A DNA stretch of 64,000 bases from Zeus faber (GCA_960531495.1 OY482860.1:2004622-2068621), one strand, 5' to 3'. Positions 1-11,770 are shown, counted from the stretch's first letter. Translations and numbers: made by a program. Notes: generated from the sequence alone by a model not told the origin.

Positions 1-1035
1 CCACCAGATGACATCAGAAAACAGTGAGCCCATTGGCATAATACCTAAAATCAAAAATGACAGGCAGCCACAGCTGTGGGACCCTCAAGTAAACATTGAC
101 CACCTCACAGATGCCCAACAGGAAGCTACAAAACAAATGAATGCCAGGCCTTTGCATTCGACGTTGATGACGTTGGTTGCATTCCATCTCTCAAGATGCA
201 CATAACCCTTCATGAGTACCAGTTCAGTGCAGAAGACATACAGTTCTGTCCTAAAACCCCTCCACAATGAAGTTAAAGAATATTTACAGGATTTGTTAAA
301 CAGAGCGTGATTCACACTGTCCCAATCACTGTATTCCTCTCCACTCTTCTGTGTGCAAAAGAAGGAGGGCAGCTTACGGCTGCGCTGCGACTACAGAGAA
401 TTGAATCGAAAATCACCACACAGGATACTGGACATGCTGGATGCATTGGGTGGGAGCTCATGGTTCTCTATATTTGATCAGGGCAAGGCCTACCACCAGG
501 GATACCTTGAAGAAGATGATGGCCACTACCAGTGGGTGTGCATATCCTTTAGCTTGAGATCATTCCCTTTGGAATTCCCAGAATTCCAAAGGAGCATGGA
601 ACACTGTCCAGCTGTATTGAGGGGCACCATTTGTTTGCCATACTTAGATGACAACTTAGTACACAGCAGCAGTTTCGAGACCATCTTGAACATGTCCGTG
701 CAGTGCTCCAGCGGTATAAGGAACATGGAGTAAAGCTCACTCCAAAGAAATGTGAGTTATTGTAATGCAGAGCGGTTCCTTGGGAAGATGGTGACAGAGC
801 AAGGGTATATGATGGACTGGCTGCTCTGAAGGCTTACTACCAGTCCTTTATTCCTTACTTCTTGAGGGTTGCCCAGCTGTATGAGTTATTGACCATTCCA
901 CACGTGATAACATCAAGCCAGACCCTAGCTTCAGGAAGCATAAGACAACAGAAAACACAAAGAAAGGACACCTACCTTCACAACTAACATCACTAGTCTT
1001 CACCAAGATGTTCTGAACCAGCTGATAGATGCTCT
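1..1035 (+). pseudogene. Ty3/gypsy retrotransposon pol remnant (reverse transcriptase)
   Basis: This is a decayed piece of an LTR-retrotransposon polyprotein, cut by the window edge. The best stretch (353-733) reads as a gypsy RT: LRLRCDYRELNRK is the palm entry motif, DALGGSSWFSIFDQGKAYHQ contains the first catalytic Asp, and LPYLDDNLVHSSS is the YxDD box in the form YLDD. A separate frame at 8-205 shows an upstream segment. After 733 the coding sense continues in other frames to about 860 (for example a GKMVTEQGY-like stretch), so there are several frameshifts. No LTR belonging to it is recognised. The family call rests on motif order and is firm at the Ty3/gypsy level; the lineage is not resolved. 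Confidence 0.85.
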
Positions 1036-1094
1036 CATGAAGCCTCCAGTCCTGGATTAAAAGTCTTAATATTAATCAATAATGACAATCATAA

Positions 1095-1822
1095 TTATTT
1101 ACCTCAGCAGAATTTTTGGTATGTATTTGTGGCAGTTCTGCCTGTCAGAGGCAGACTGGAGATCAATCAGTTCCAATTGTAATTCCTGCGGTGCTGCCGC
1201 ATAATCTATTGACAGGGGACATGACACCAGCTGAAGTGACTTCTCAAACTTTTCAAAATCAGAGAATCGACGGCAGGTTGTCCAGTGATTTACTGTATTT
1301 GCTCACATGTTGGGGGGCTTCTTTCAGCGACGCTAGCGTGGGGAAATGCGCAAATGATTTATTTGTCATTTGTTTAGAGACCAAAGTCAATTTTTCTGTG
1401 AAGGCTTTCACGTTTGAATACATGTCGTATACAAACTGATCTTTTTCTTGTAGCTTCACATTCAGCTCATTCATGTGTGCCTGTGATCGTTATTCAGTAA
1501 AAAAATATTTTGCGATCCAATCTTTGTTGAAAACCTGACACTCGGTCAATTTAGTACTTTTTTTGTCTGCTCATTTTGTTATGGGTGATACATATAGTAC
1601 GTGACGATCAAGTAAAGTGAAGAAGAGTGACTTAACATCAGAGAAGGCCCGGGAATGCGCCATCTGGTGGTACCATTAAATATTAGAGGAAAATTACAGT
1701 GAAATGAATGCTACAAATTTAAATATATTATAGGATTGTTGTCAATGTAAATGCCTCGCAGGCCGGATTAAACAACGCCATGGACCTGATATGGCCCATG
1801 GGCCGTAGATTGCCCACCCCTG
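1095..1822 (-). mobile_element. hAT DNA transposon remnant with transposase C-terminus
   Basis: On the minus strand the reading frame at 1474-1259 gives MNELNVKLQEKDQFVYDMYS, typical of hAT-derived transposases (the GTF2IRD2/ZBED-like group). Further 3' another frame gives QELQLELIDLQSAS, matching the conserved LQLELIDLQ block near the C-terminus of that group. The outer end at 1811-1822 is the terminal inverted repeat, CAGGGGTGGGCA when read on the minus strand. It is followed by ATCTAGAT, a plausible 8-bp target duplication. The other terminus is not recognisable and most of the transposase is missing, so this is an immobile fossil. Confidence 0.8.
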
Positions 1823-1880
1823 ATCTAGATTCAGGTCAGGTGTGGCTGCTCAAACCATCCCATCCCCACACCACAGTACT
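1823..1880 (-). repeat. LTR fragment similar to the solo LTR near 56200
   Basis: The sequence from the putative hAT target duplication through the CCACACCACA at about 1877 closely resembles 56193-56248 (both share GGTCAGGTG and GGCTGCTCA). The 56 kb copy looks like a minus-strand LTR, so this is probably the terminal piece of a related LTR into which the hAT jumped. Confidence 0.55.
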
Positions 1881-2640
1881 TAATGTTGCATTCAACTCCT
1901 TCAAAACCTTTTATTTAGTATATGTTAGGAGGTAGGACGTTTAGCCTAGCTGTATTTTAAAATTGAGAAGAATTTAAACGTGTGGTCTCGGATAGAATTA
2001 TGTGGTCAATACTGATTGTCAGTCGGATAAAACATTCTTTCATATTAAAAAGTAAATTCTGTAAGACACATACCGTACGTTGTGGTCTACACACTTTTGC
2101 AGATTGTGTGGACACAACTGCATTGGTGTATATTGGATTGCAAGCCATATGGACTTAATGTTGTGACTGGGGCAGCACAAGTGGCATGTAGATAACACAG
2201 ATTTTCTCATGACTCTTTCATGTTTTTCTTGTGTTGAGTGAATGGGTGCTGGATCTGAAGATCACTCTGGGTGATCCGTTGATGATCAGTTCCAGTGTTC
2301 CATTGTGTACATCTCCTGGTTTCGTTCCTTAAAGATCATTTCTGCATTCTTCTGGTCCATAAGAAGAAACAGATTATTGGCTTATACAGCTGAGAGTTCT
2401 TGTAATTGAAGAGACACAAGTGGGGCAAATATTAAGAATGGTGTATTCACATCTCTTGAGCTCTGGCAACTCAACTATCACCCCTGATCGAGTGCAATAT
2501 TCTTTTTGGGCAGACTTCATGTTCCAGATGGATTGGATATTGAGTTTAGACAATAGATTTAACTGAAAGCTTAACTCAGGGCAGAAGAGAAGACTAAATA
2601 TGACCATTTAGACCACTGGATTGAAAAGCTAAGGAGGACC
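1881..2640. other. Anonymous non-coding DNA
   Basis: I see no convincing coding potential or named repeat here. The reading frames present are short and lack family motifs. Confidence 0.5.
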
Positions 2641-2785
2641 AGTGTTGGGCTTGTTACTCAAAAAATGTAATTTATTACTCATTTCTCTTTTCAAAAGTAA
2701 TGTTATAACTTTACTTATTACTCCCTGCCAACAATAATTTGTTATACTGTTAAAGAAAGAAATTAAAGGGTCGCTTTAATCTGTA
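2640..2785. repeat. MITE-like repeat fragment
   Basis: The stretch begins CAGTGTTGGGCTTGTTACTC, continues with several TTACT/AGTAAT words, and is AT-rich. This composition is common in fish non-autonomous DNA transposons. No second terminus was identified, so the call is tentative. Confidence 0.3.
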
Positions 2786-2792
2786 GTTTGTC

Positions 2793-2836
2793 AACTCACT
2801 CACTCACTCACTCACTCACTCACTCACTCACTCACT
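2793..2836. repeat. (ACTC)n microsatellite forming the 3' tail of a LINE
   Basis: About eleven ACTC units adjoin the 3' end of the minus-strand LINE. Read on the minus strand the element ends in (GAGT)n, as expected if the microsatellite is the LINE's terminal repeat and not an unrelated neighbour. Confidence 0.8.
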
Positions 2837-3421
2837 CATCCCATGGCCTAGAGGGCCGTAGGGGTGACATGTTGGAAGCTTGGGCTGTCAGGGATCTCCA
2901 GCGCTCATGGTCTTCTGCTGTACGAAGCAGGGTTTGGAAGCTGCAGCCAGTCCATTCTTTGATGTTGTCTATCCAGGACTTTCTCTGCCTGCCTCTTCTT
3001 CGTTTCCCCTCTACTGTCCCCTGTAAGATGGTCTTTGACAGGGAGGTGTATCTTGTGACATGGCCAAACCAGGCCAGTTTGCGACGTTTCACTATTGAGA
3101 GTACAGGTTCTTGTTGTCCAGCATAGGTGGTAACTTACTGCCTGACGTAGTCGTTTGTCCGGTGTTCATTGTAGGAAATGTGTAGCATCCTTCTATAGCA
3201 CTTGTTTTCGAAGGACTGTATCCTGCGTTCGGTGTCGCTTTGAGTGTCCAGCTCACACAGCCATAAAGTAGGGTGGATAGTATGAGAGTGTTATAGAGTC
3301 TGACCTTCACCGGGAAGCTGATGGTGTTGCTTCTCCATATTCTGGTCAGTCTTGTCATGGCTGAAGTTGCTATGCCAATTCTTGTTTTTATTTCTTTTGT
3401 GGAGCTGCCATCTTCACTCAC
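2832..3421 (-). pseudogene. LINE C-terminal domain
   Basis: This is the conserved C-terminal part of the same LINE protein in two frames. 3421-3092 includes YNTLILSTLLYGCVSWTL, and 3092-2832 includes KLAWFGHVTR and GKRRRGRQRKSWIDNIKEW. Such WFGH...RGRQ blocks follow the RT in this LINE group; their exact role is unclear. It ends at the (GAGT)n tail, which fixes the 3' end of the element. Confidence 0.8.
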
Positions 3422-3429
3422 AAGGGACC

Positions 3430-5067
3430 CTATTTGAAGTCCTTTACTTCTTCCAGTGTTTGCCCGTTCATTGTGATGTTGGTTGGTGTTGGATGGTTAT
3501 GGCTGTTGACCAGGATCTTGCTTTTCTCTTCGCTTATCTCCATTCCGTATCTTCTCGCTACCTGCTCCAGTCTGGTGGTGAGATCCTGGAGTTCAGCTTC
3601 GCTTTTCCCTATGAGGTCGATGTCATGAGTGAAGTGGAGGTTGGAGATGGGTCTTCCTCCAATGGATATGGAGGTGTGGAACTCTTGCAGGCCTTCTTCC
3701 ATGATGTTCTCCAGGAAGATGTTGAATAGGACCGGGGATAGGAGACAGCCTTGACGGACATCTATTGTTGTTTTAAAAGGTTCTCCTAAGCTGTTATTGA
3801 TGAGAACTGCGCTGCTTGAGTAGGTGTAGAGTGCTTGTGTGACCTGTATGAGGTTATTGTCGGGGGGGATGGTAGCTCAGAGCTGGTGGTCTAGTGATCC
3901 AAAGGTTGCTGGTTCAATCCCAGGCTCCTCCTGCTAGCATGCTGTAGTGTCCTTGAGCAAGACACTTAACCCCTAATTGCTCCTGATGGCTGCGTCCGTC
4001 GGTCTTTGAACAATTGTAAGTCGCTTTGGATAAAAGCGTCTGCTAAATGACTAGATGTAAATGTAATATTGTCAAAGTTGTAGTTTCTGAGAACCTGCCA
4101 CAAGCCTTCATGCCAAACACGATCAAAGGCTTTTTTAAAGTCAATGAAGTTGTGATATAGCTTGTGTTGATGCTGAAGGTGCTTCTCAATCAGTAATCTG
4201 ATGTTGAAGATTTGCTCAGTGGTGCTCCTTCTTGGTCTGAATCCTGCTTGTTCCTCTGCAATGATTTCCTCTGCCTTGCTCTTCAACCTGTTCAGGATGA
4301 TCCGCAGCAGTACTTTGCTCGCATGACAGATGAGGCTGATGGTTCTGTACTTTTGGCATTGCCTCGACTTCCCTTTTTTGGGGATGGGGATAATTAAAGA
4401 TTGGGTCCATTTTTTGGGCCACTGCTGGGTTTCCCAGATCCTTTGGCAGATGTGTGTCATTGCTTTTGTCATCTCATGCCCTCCATGTTTCCAAAGCTCT
4501 GCTGGGATGTTGTCGATGCCTGGCGATTTGCCGGTCTTCTGGCTCCTTACTGCCTCCTCCACTTCGGCTTGGAGTATTGGCACATCTTCACATTCCCTGC
4601 TGGACATTTGTAGCATTGGTGAGAATGTTGGGGTCTGGTTTTATTTCGAAGTTGTACAGTTCCTGGCAGTACTCGGTCCATCTCTTGGTTACTGCTACTT
4701 TTTCCGTTAGTAGAGAGCCGTCCTTGTCTTCAATTATTGTGGCTGTGGGTTGCTGTGTCTTTGTCAGTTTCTTTAATGTGGTGTACGCTGCTTTACTGTT
4801 GCCATGTCGCATCCCTTGCTCTATGCTTTCACACTGCTCTGTGTTCCACTTCTCTCTAGCTTCCCTCATCCTCCTCCTGATGTTTTTGTTCACCAGAGTG
4901 TACTGTTTTGCTGCATCTGAGTCACCCTTCTTGGTCTTCTTGAAGGTTCTTCTAAGGTCGCATAGATCTAGGATGTCATCAGTGACCCATGGTGTTTTTT
5001 TCTTCCTGTACTTCCCTAATACGTCCGTTGCTGTTTCTATGAGTGCTTCCTCCATCTTGTCTGTCAA
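3430..5067 (-). pseudogene. LINE reverse transcriptase, interrupted by a SINE
   Basis: The linker and N-terminal part (5067-4588) lead into RT (4616 downward), which shows TGKSPGIDNIPAELWK, IIPIPKKG, EQAGFRPRRSTTEQI and FIDFKKAFDRVWH, the last holding the first catalytic Asp. The frame is then broken by the SINE at 3862-4066. Beyond it (3702-3430) the palm reads FTHDIDLIG, where the family normally has an xxDD pair; the first catalytic Asp of that pair is replaced by His. The interruption, the frame changes and this substitution all indicate loss of function. Confidence 0.85.
3862..4066 (+). mobile_element. tRNA-derived SINE inserted in the LINE RT
   Basis: The head has tRNA-like promoter boxes (GGTAGCTCAGAGCTGG and GGTTCAATCCC). 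The body has GTGTCCTTGAGCAAGACACTT and the tail AAGTCGCTTTGGATAAAAGC followed by GTCTGCTAAATGA, a tail widely seen in fish SINEs. It is flanked by direct repeats TATTGTC at 3855-3861 and 4067-4073, the mark of LINE-mediated insertion. Removing it restores the surrounding LINE sequence. The second copy of this family, at 57850-63182, is split by another LINE. Confidence 0.85.
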
Positions 5068-5150
5068 TGTGTCTATGTCTTATAGTAGGTTAAGTGTTGC
5101 GAATTTACCCCCTATGTTTGCCTCAAATACTATTGCTACTTGTGGGTCTT

Positions 5151-5967
5151 TCAGCTTGTCTGCATTAAATCTGATGCAGGGTTATTGTGTTTCTTTTGTG
5201 TCTTCAGTCTAAGTCTGAGTGTCAACAGTACCATATCGTGGTCACTTCCAATGTCCACCCCAGGAAAGGTTCTGGTTTTGGGGTTTGTTGATGCTCGACT
5301 TGAACCTTTATGGGAAGTGTACGTAATCGATTTGGTTATGTGTCTTTCCATTGGAGCGTGCCATATTGTTCTGCGGGAGATTTTGTGTGGAAACAGCGTG
5401 TTGGCTAGAGTGAGCTTATGGCTTCTAGCAAAGTCCAGAAGTCTCACTCCTCTGTCATTTGTTTCACCTAGTCCAAAGCGGCCTGCTGTTCCTCCCAAAT
5501 GTTCGTAGGCATCTGTGTCAATTTTGGCATTCCAGTCTCCTTTGATGACCAGAAAGTCCTTCTTGGGTGTTGCCTTGATGCTGTTCTCTAGCTCCTCATA
5601 GAAAGTTTCAACTGCATCATTGTCACAGTCCGTCGTTGGGGGCATACACTTGAATGATTGTTATATTCATGGGCCGCGCAGCGATCTGGATGCTGATGAG
5701 GCTGCTGGATATAGGCATGCAGCTGATGACTGAATTTGTTTTGCTTTTGTTTACAATAAAGCCAACTCCATGCTGGTGTTTAGAATCATCTCCACTAAAC
5801 CATATCTTGTGGCCTTCTTCTGTAGCAGTTTCGCCACAGCTGGTCCATCTGACCTCGGCCAGTCCCAGAATGTCCCACCTATATCTGTCTAGTTCATGGG
5901 TCAGCTCCCTGACTTTTCCCACAGGCATACAGTGTGCGAACATTCCATGTCCCAATAATGGTGTCAA
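5151..5967 (-). pseudogene. LINE endonuclease domain (AP endonuclease-like), frameshifted
   Basis: In the LINE this domain would nick target DNA to prime reverse transcription. The first part (5967-5623) has the LAEVRW metal-ligand motif and IIQVYAPN. The second (5645-5151) has GDWNAKID, with the catalytic Asp and Asn, and the terminal GSDHDMVL motif containing the SDH signature. A frame change at about 5630 separates the halves. All recognisable catalytic motifs remain, so inactivation is by frame and not by loss of residues. It is followed by the RT of the same element. Confidence 0.85.
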
Positions 5968-6448
5968 GCTTTGGGAGGTTGTGTGTTGGTGATAATCTTA
6001 TCCCAGTAGCAAACTTGTCGCCCCCACTCTGGGGCAAGACAGTGGGTAGCGCGGTCGTTGTTTTTCCGGGCCTGACCGATCCGGCATGTAGATTCCTGAC
6101 TGTTTATCCATCATGACATTTCGTTAGGCAAATAAGCTTGGTGGTGCCTATCTCCTCTCCAAGCTCTTCACCAGGAGGGCAAAGACCCCCTGGCTACCCT
6201 TGTCTAGTTTAGCCTTCCGGTCAAAGCAGTTTACTGTGGTGTGGCCGCAGAAACTCTGCTACTTGGAGCCATATACAAGAGCTGGGTGCTGGTGAGGTCC
6301 AGTAAGGTTTCAACCAGCACTAGTGCAACCGGCACTAGCAAACCAGCTGCGACCGTATCAACCTTAAAGGTAGTACCCCTCCCTTCCACACCCCATACAC
6401 CACAGTTTGTCAGTTGGTGGTTTTAAATAAAGAGGCTGATAGACGCTG

Positions 6449-6857
6449 GTTTTAACTTGTTCAAGGGTCGGGTCAGAGATGAGAGAAGGAGCAGCTCTCT
6501 GAGTCGAACAGTTTATTTTCAGGTAGTCAGAAAATATATGGTCGGTTTGACATCACAGATTCATACATTTTCAAGATAAGATACATCAAGAACAGTGAGG
6601 TGTGTTCTTGCTCTTGAAGCTGCATCGATGGGGGGAGGCCGAAAAGACGATAGCATACAGACTATACTCCCATTTGTACGGTTTGGAAAACCATGGGAAA
6701 ATAAAGATATGTGACTGAGGATATATGAGGTTGTGTTCTTCATTATGTGTGTGCATATATGTTTATGTGATTACATAGATTTAGATATATTGGTACAAGT
6801 AGTTTCTTGATGAATTTGATGTGTTGGGACGCCAAATATTCCAAGACACTTCATTAC
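6449..6857 (-). repeat. ERV LTR fragment (ERV-C-related)
   Basis: Read on the minus strand it starts TGTAATGAAG, immediately after a polypurine tract (AAAAGGGTGGAA, 6859-6870), so it is a 3' LTR. It aligns with parts of the ERV-C LTR at 51311-51558 (shared AGCAGCTCTCTG, AACAGTTTATTTT and GATTACATAGATTTAGATAT), and an AATAAA signal is present on the minus strand. The LTR's 3' end is missing, cut at about 6449 next to the LINE 5' leader. Confidence 0.75.
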
Positions 6858-8260
6858 ATTCCACCCTTTTAATCATATAAACATAAGGATAATAAAACTA
6901 TGGTAAATGTAAATACTAAAACATGAAAGGTAAAACATCAAAATACAATGCTGGAAATGAAGCACACATACAGGGAACAAAATATATACGTAAAGCACCT
7001 CACAACAGAAAACAAACCAACAACCAACCTCAAAACATGAAACCAAAACTAAAAAACAAAACCAAAGCAAGACGGAAAGAAACCTCAAACCAAACTAACA
7101 ACAATAGATACATGTAAATGTATACTAAGAATAAAGCGGGAACAAATGCAATAAAATAAATGATCGTTACACAAGAAATAAACGGTATGTCAACAAATAA
7201 CACGTTGTATATGGTTATCAGAAAAAACCTAGCCCTTGACGTCTGGTAAAACCCAGTGGGAAACCCAGGAAGTTCTTTTGATGGAGGGGTGAAGGAAAAA
7301 GATGACCATATAACAAGGTGGGGAGTGGCCAGGCTAGAGGGGGATCGGACTGAAGGGCCATGGGGTCCAAGGGTCATCTGGTGGAATGTTGAGTTCTTCA
7401 CCACCTCTATATCTAACTCTGAGGAGCTCCATGCTTACAGTGGACCTGTCTCATAGAGGGACCATGGACCACAGCCCACAGCCAGATCTCCATTTCCAGC
7501 TCAGCCACGGTTGAAGGCGTATCTAAGGAGGGAAGCAAAGAGGAAAAGTCAGGTTGTGCCAAAGTTGCATCTAGCTGCTCACAGAAGGCCTCAAACAATT
7601 GAAACGTGTAACTGGCAAAGCGTTGTTGATTATAATAGATGTAGTTCACCCAATCAACATTTTTGTCAATTGTTCACCAGGGATAAAGTATAGACGCAAA
7701 TCCACCTGAAATTTGGTTTTGTGCCTTCAATTTGTGAGGGGACCCCCCTTGGAACTCCGAAGGCATCTATATAGACACAGGGGGCATTTACAGATTGTGT
7801 TTTTTTTCAGTTGCAGTGTATCATGCAGTCCCAGACTTATGGCCATGTGTACTCCATTGGGTGTGGGGTCATAGGTTTGAGGACCCCATTATCTTTTAGT
7901 GGTTGAACATAATGCCACAGTATCGAGATATTAATAATGTTATGATTAGTATGAGTACTAGGGTCCCTCTAGACCCTGCGGTGTCGTTTTAATGGTTTAA
8001 ATGGATGCAATGTACTGGGTGTGAGTATTTAGCTTTTGGCATTGCCGTTGGCTTCCTTGGTGGATGCAGAGCTGATGGCGTTGGTATCGTTTTGTCCACA
8101 GGTTGGCAGGGATGTCAGGGAGTGGGGGAGACAGTTCTGGTGGTTCAGTTGGGGTCAGTTGGGTTCAGTCGTGGTTATATATGGGTTTTAGTTTATAATC
8201 AGCGCTATTATCTATGCTAAATGTGTGTAGCTTGGAGTGGGTGGAACTCAGTGTTATAAT
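6858..8260 (-). pseudogene. ERV env fragment upstream of the 3' LTR
   Basis: On the minus strand the frame at 7649-7413, with a few codons upstream, reads NYIYYNQQRFASYTFQLFEA, then FCEQLDATLAQ. This resembles the helical heptad region of a retroviral transmembrane subunit. Further upstream (about 7960) is a hydrophobic run LVLILIITLLIS. The frames are broken and the 7230-7030 stretch is very hydrophobic and AT-rich. Its place directly before a polypurine tract and LTR supports env. The identity of individual segments is uncertain. Confidence 0.5.
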
Positions 8261-8303
8261 CTTGTTTTGTGGTGGCTAATCTTTGGATCCTAGGTGGGGT
8301 TAG

Positions 8304-8407
<104 letters not shown>

Positions 8408-8409
8408 TC

Positions 8410-9230
8410 ACATGTCATCAACAAAGCGCATGCAGTTGGAATCTCTTCCAGAAACTTCTTTCAGTACGCTCCAACCCTCTAACCGTTCACTTCCTCCTAT
8501 CTCTCCTCCTATTTCTCATCCACTTTTCCATGTCGTTCTATTTCCTTCACAATACAATAATATTTCCGTCATCTTTATTCTAACAGCACTCAAACACATT
8601 AATTTCAGCAATAATGCTGCAACACAAAGTACAGTGCACACGAGGAGGAAACACACATTCTACAACTACCAAAGTCTCACCATGTCCCAGACATTCAACA
8701 CTAATACAGATTTTTAAAATGGCTCTGCGCACCTTAGTTTCTATGGGCCCTGTTGACTGGCCGAGTCGTGGGTCGGACGATGGTCTGCAGTTTAGACCAT
8801 ACAACAAACCTTGATACTCTCACACATTCCGTTTACAAACAAACACAACAATGAATTATACAGCACTTAACACACACATTCTAACACACAACAGAACACC
8901 GCAATTCAAACATTCGAAACCACAGCCGCTAAATGGTCCTGCATGTGCTATTGGTGTCCATCATTAAATGGCGCTTGGATCAAGTTACTGGAGAAACTTG
9001 TATGTACTTACGCCAACCCTCACAGTCATTAAGACCCATCATTAGGTGGAAAGCCGGCAGGGATGTATGACTTTGAATCTGAAGATTGCAGGGCTCAATC
9101 AGTGCGTGCAAGCTGGCTCTGGAGCAACAAGTAAACATGTAAGATAGAGAAATTAATGAAAGACACAAATTAATGAAATGCTAGTAATAATCACAAAATA
9201 AAGATGCAAATATGATATGTGAAACAACAA
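8410..9230. other. Anonymous non-coding DNA
   Basis: A- and C-rich sequence with many ACACA words. I see no coding motif or recognisable element. Confidence 0.5.
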
Positions 9231-9231
9231 T

Positions 9232-9310
9232 GTGTCAAGTCAAGGCACACTTAATTTGTAAAGCACATTTCATACCAGGGCAACACAATGCTCTTTACAA
9301 AGAAATGCTA
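9232..9310. repeat. Dispersed fish repeat (LINE-tail-like)
   Basis: The stretch contains GTAAAGCACATTTCATACC followed by GGGCAACACAATGCTCTTTACA, a motif common in teleost dispersed repeats. The sequence at 13180-13680 may be the other half of the same repeat, with the RLE-type LINE lying between them. Confidence 0.4.
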
Positions 9311-9529
9311 TCAAAGAAAATACATAAAATGTCTGTGCAATCATAAGAACAGTCAGTAAGTAATAAACAGATCTCACAGCACACAGAGCACACACACAAT
9401 TCCCACAACATAGACAACACACACATATAGTTAAATATACATCTATTTATGCACCTAGACACATCATCAGTGATGGAACCTGGGGTCATTGGGTGTTTCG
9501 GGTCTTTCAACATCATACACCCTTACCCA

Positions 9530-10359
9530 GGCGACCCAGCCGGGATTGATCAAGTCCCGACTTGTGTCTAGGTAGCATGTGCCCACGGATCACCCCTCTT
9601 GATCCACAGCCATCTAAAGGCCTTCTCAGCTGCCTCTGTTGTAGTTTTGATGGCCTTTCTCTGCTGTGCCCCTGTGATGCCAAGCAGGCTGTAGGCTTTG
9701 CAGAGAGATCATGCTGCGAAGCCTCTACAGCCCACCTCGATTGGCACACACCGGGCACGCCACCCCCGTCTGCGGCGCTCCTCCGCTAAGTCGCCGTACT
9801 TGGCACGCTTCCTCTCATTGGCCTCTTCCATACGTTCCTCCCAGGGGACTGTCAGCTCCAGAAGAACCACCTGCTTTGTTGAATCTGAGAAGAGAACTAT
9901 GTCTGGTCTCAGGGTGGTTTCCACCATGTGCTCTGGGAATCTGAGCTGCTTCCCCAGGTCGGCCTTCATCTGCCAGTCCGGCGTGGTATCAAGGAGTCCA
10001 ACTGCTCCCCTTTGCTGGGGCTTAGGCTTCTCCCCTGCTCGGACGAAAGCAATCGCCTGCCTTGCTGGTCGGAGAGGATTGTTCTTGGTGATGCTGATGA
10101 AGATGGCTTCTGCTATCGCCTTCAGCACCTGGTCGTGGCGCCAAGTGTAGTGTCCTTCTCCCAGGGCTTTTGGGCAACAGCTGAGGATGTGCTCTAGCGT
10201 TCCTCTTCTGAGACACAAGGGACATGATGGTGTGTCAACCTTGCCCCAGCAGAAGAGGTTGGATGGGCTGGGTAAGACGTCATAGACGGATACGATCAGG
10301 AACTTGATCCAGTAAGGCTCAGCTTGCCAAAGCTCGGACCAGGAGATCTTGCGGTCCAC
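9530..10359 (-). pseudogene. RLE-LINE C-terminal zinc motif and restriction-like endonuclease
   Basis: In the 216-codon frame 10359-9709 there is CPLCLRRGTLEHILSCC, a Cys-Cys-His-Cys metal site typical of the region after RT in R2-like elements. It is followed by a PD-(D/E)xK-type nuclease core: RPDIVLFSD, then VVLLELTVPWEER, giving the PD and ExT spacing. The conserved coding sense continues past the stop to about 9530 in another frame (LCKAYSLLGITGAQQRKA). This domain would cut the target site. Its motifs look intact although the RT is gone. Confidence 0.8.
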
Positions 10360-10747
10360 TGTCTGTTCCCATCTCGTCCATGTGCCTTGCTGTCACATTC
10401 CCACCATCTGGCCTCCACGCCAGCTCCCACCTCCTCTTGGACCAGTCGGCGTCTGTCTTTGCCCAGGGCCTTGTCGTAGCACGTGGTTGGAACGCTACCA
10501 AGCCCTGCTCGTCCAGATGCCAATGGGCATCTGAACGCTGTGACGCAAGCGTGACTCAGCCTGCTCGACTGCTTCCCTTGCCCTCCACTTCCTCCCAGTC
10601 CTGACTACGATGCCAGCCTGGGAGACTTTTGGGTCACTGGATTCCCTGTACTGCAGCACCTCTCTTGCATGAGTTACAATAAACTATTCCTTGAGGTCCC
10701 TGATTTTACCTGGGACATGGTGTCGATCCAGTGCTGTTTCCACCAGC

Positions 10748-11198
10748 TTATGTGGAATGCTCGAGGCATCCTGGAACCTTTGGGATTCCACCCTTCTGTA
10801 CAGAGGTATCGATGTACTCATTCTTCAGGAGGAACTCCGTCAACCTACGGGATAGGATGGCGAAGAATATTTTCCCCTCAACGCTGAACTGCTCGATGTT
10901 CTTAGCATTTTCCTCCTTGGGAATCCAGACACCTTCTGCAAATCTCCATTGTTGGGCTACCTTTCCCCTCCTCCAGATAACTGTCAGGTTCTTCCACAGC
11001 CGGTGAGGGAGTCTGGGACACCTCTTGTACACTTTGTAGGGCTCTCCACTTGGTCCCGGAGCAGAACTGGCTCTGGTTGCCTTGACGACCTCTTGAATTT
11101 CCTTCCAACTGGGCTCCTTGCTGTTGAAGTCAGTGGTGGGTCCTGGGGGGTCTATCAAAGGTCTATAGGGACCTAGGTCTCCCTCCCAAGCAGCATCA
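10748..11198 (-). pseudogene. RLE-LINE reverse transcriptase, N-terminal motifs only
   Basis: The frame at 11158-10748 shows ASSAPGPSGEPYKVYKRCP, then WRFAEGVWIPKEE and SVEGKIFFAILSRRL, the early RT motifs of R2-like elements. The following ILSRRLTEFLLKNEYIDTS and QKGGIPKVPGC agree. Soon afterwards the sequence passes into the region upstream of the zinc motif without any FADD/YADD palm box or the LDL motif, so the catalytic core has been deleted. It cannot polymerise DNA. Confidence 0.8.
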
Positions 11199-11709
11199 CT
11201 GTAGGTCAGGCCTGGCCAACCCGCGGCTCGCGAGCCTCATGCGGCTCTTTGGCTGGTTTCATGCGGCTCTTAAGGGGCTTTCACATGACAAGCGTCAAAA
11301 ACTCAGAAAAAAAAAAAAGCGCAGCCATTCATTCCCTATTATGATTATAAAATCGCTATGATGTATCACTCGTTTTCAACCGCGGATCACTTCCTCATTT
11401 ACTCAAAGCGGAGAGCAGCAGGAGTCATGTCCCATTAACGCCTGTTTTATTAGACCTAATGCCGCGTTTACACCAAAAGCGCCGGGGCGGCGCGCCTCCA
11501 TACAAAGTCAACATATAGACGCGTTCCAGTCGCCTGGAACGCGTCTAACGCGGCATTAGGACTAATAAAACACCAAATAAGATTCCAAAAGCTTTGGAAG
11601 TTTATTTTCAAAACTATTGACATGGTTAGTCGTCAACATATAAGATGGATCGGCCGGTGAATTGCGTTGCGTATCGGACATGTCCGATGGAGAACTGTGA
11701 AGGCTGGAG

Positions 11710-11769
<60 letters not shown>

Positions 11770-11770
<1 letters not shown>

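Larger units (their letters stand above)
2794..6430 (-). mobile_element. APE-type LINE, craniofacial-development-protein-2-like (RTE-like)
   Basis: This is a near full-length but dead non-LTR retrotransposon read right to left. It has a 5' leader (about 6430-6000), an apurinic-type endonuclease (5967-5151), a linker (5067-4588), RT (4616-3430) and a C-terminal domain (3421-2832), then the (GAGT)n tail. The layout of endonuclease, RT and microsatellite tail fits the RTE-like group, whose endonuclease is often annotated as craniofacial development protein 2. A SINE sits inside the RT at 3862-4066. At least five frame changes separate the pieces, so no protein can be made. Confidence 0.85.

Noticed and set aside
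2793..2836. CRISPR-like or satellite array
   Set aside because: It is a simple tetranucleotide run at a LINE 3' end, with no spacers.
4330..5212. Plus-strand hydrophobic frames opposite the first LINE
   Set aside because: They are antisense shadows of the LINE endonuclease and RT, with no family motifs.
7030..7404. Minus-strand frame with a very hydrophobic C-terminus resembling a membrane protein
   Set aside because: The hydrophobicity comes from AT-rich DNA read as Phe/Leu/Ile; no conserved motif, so not called as a separate gene.
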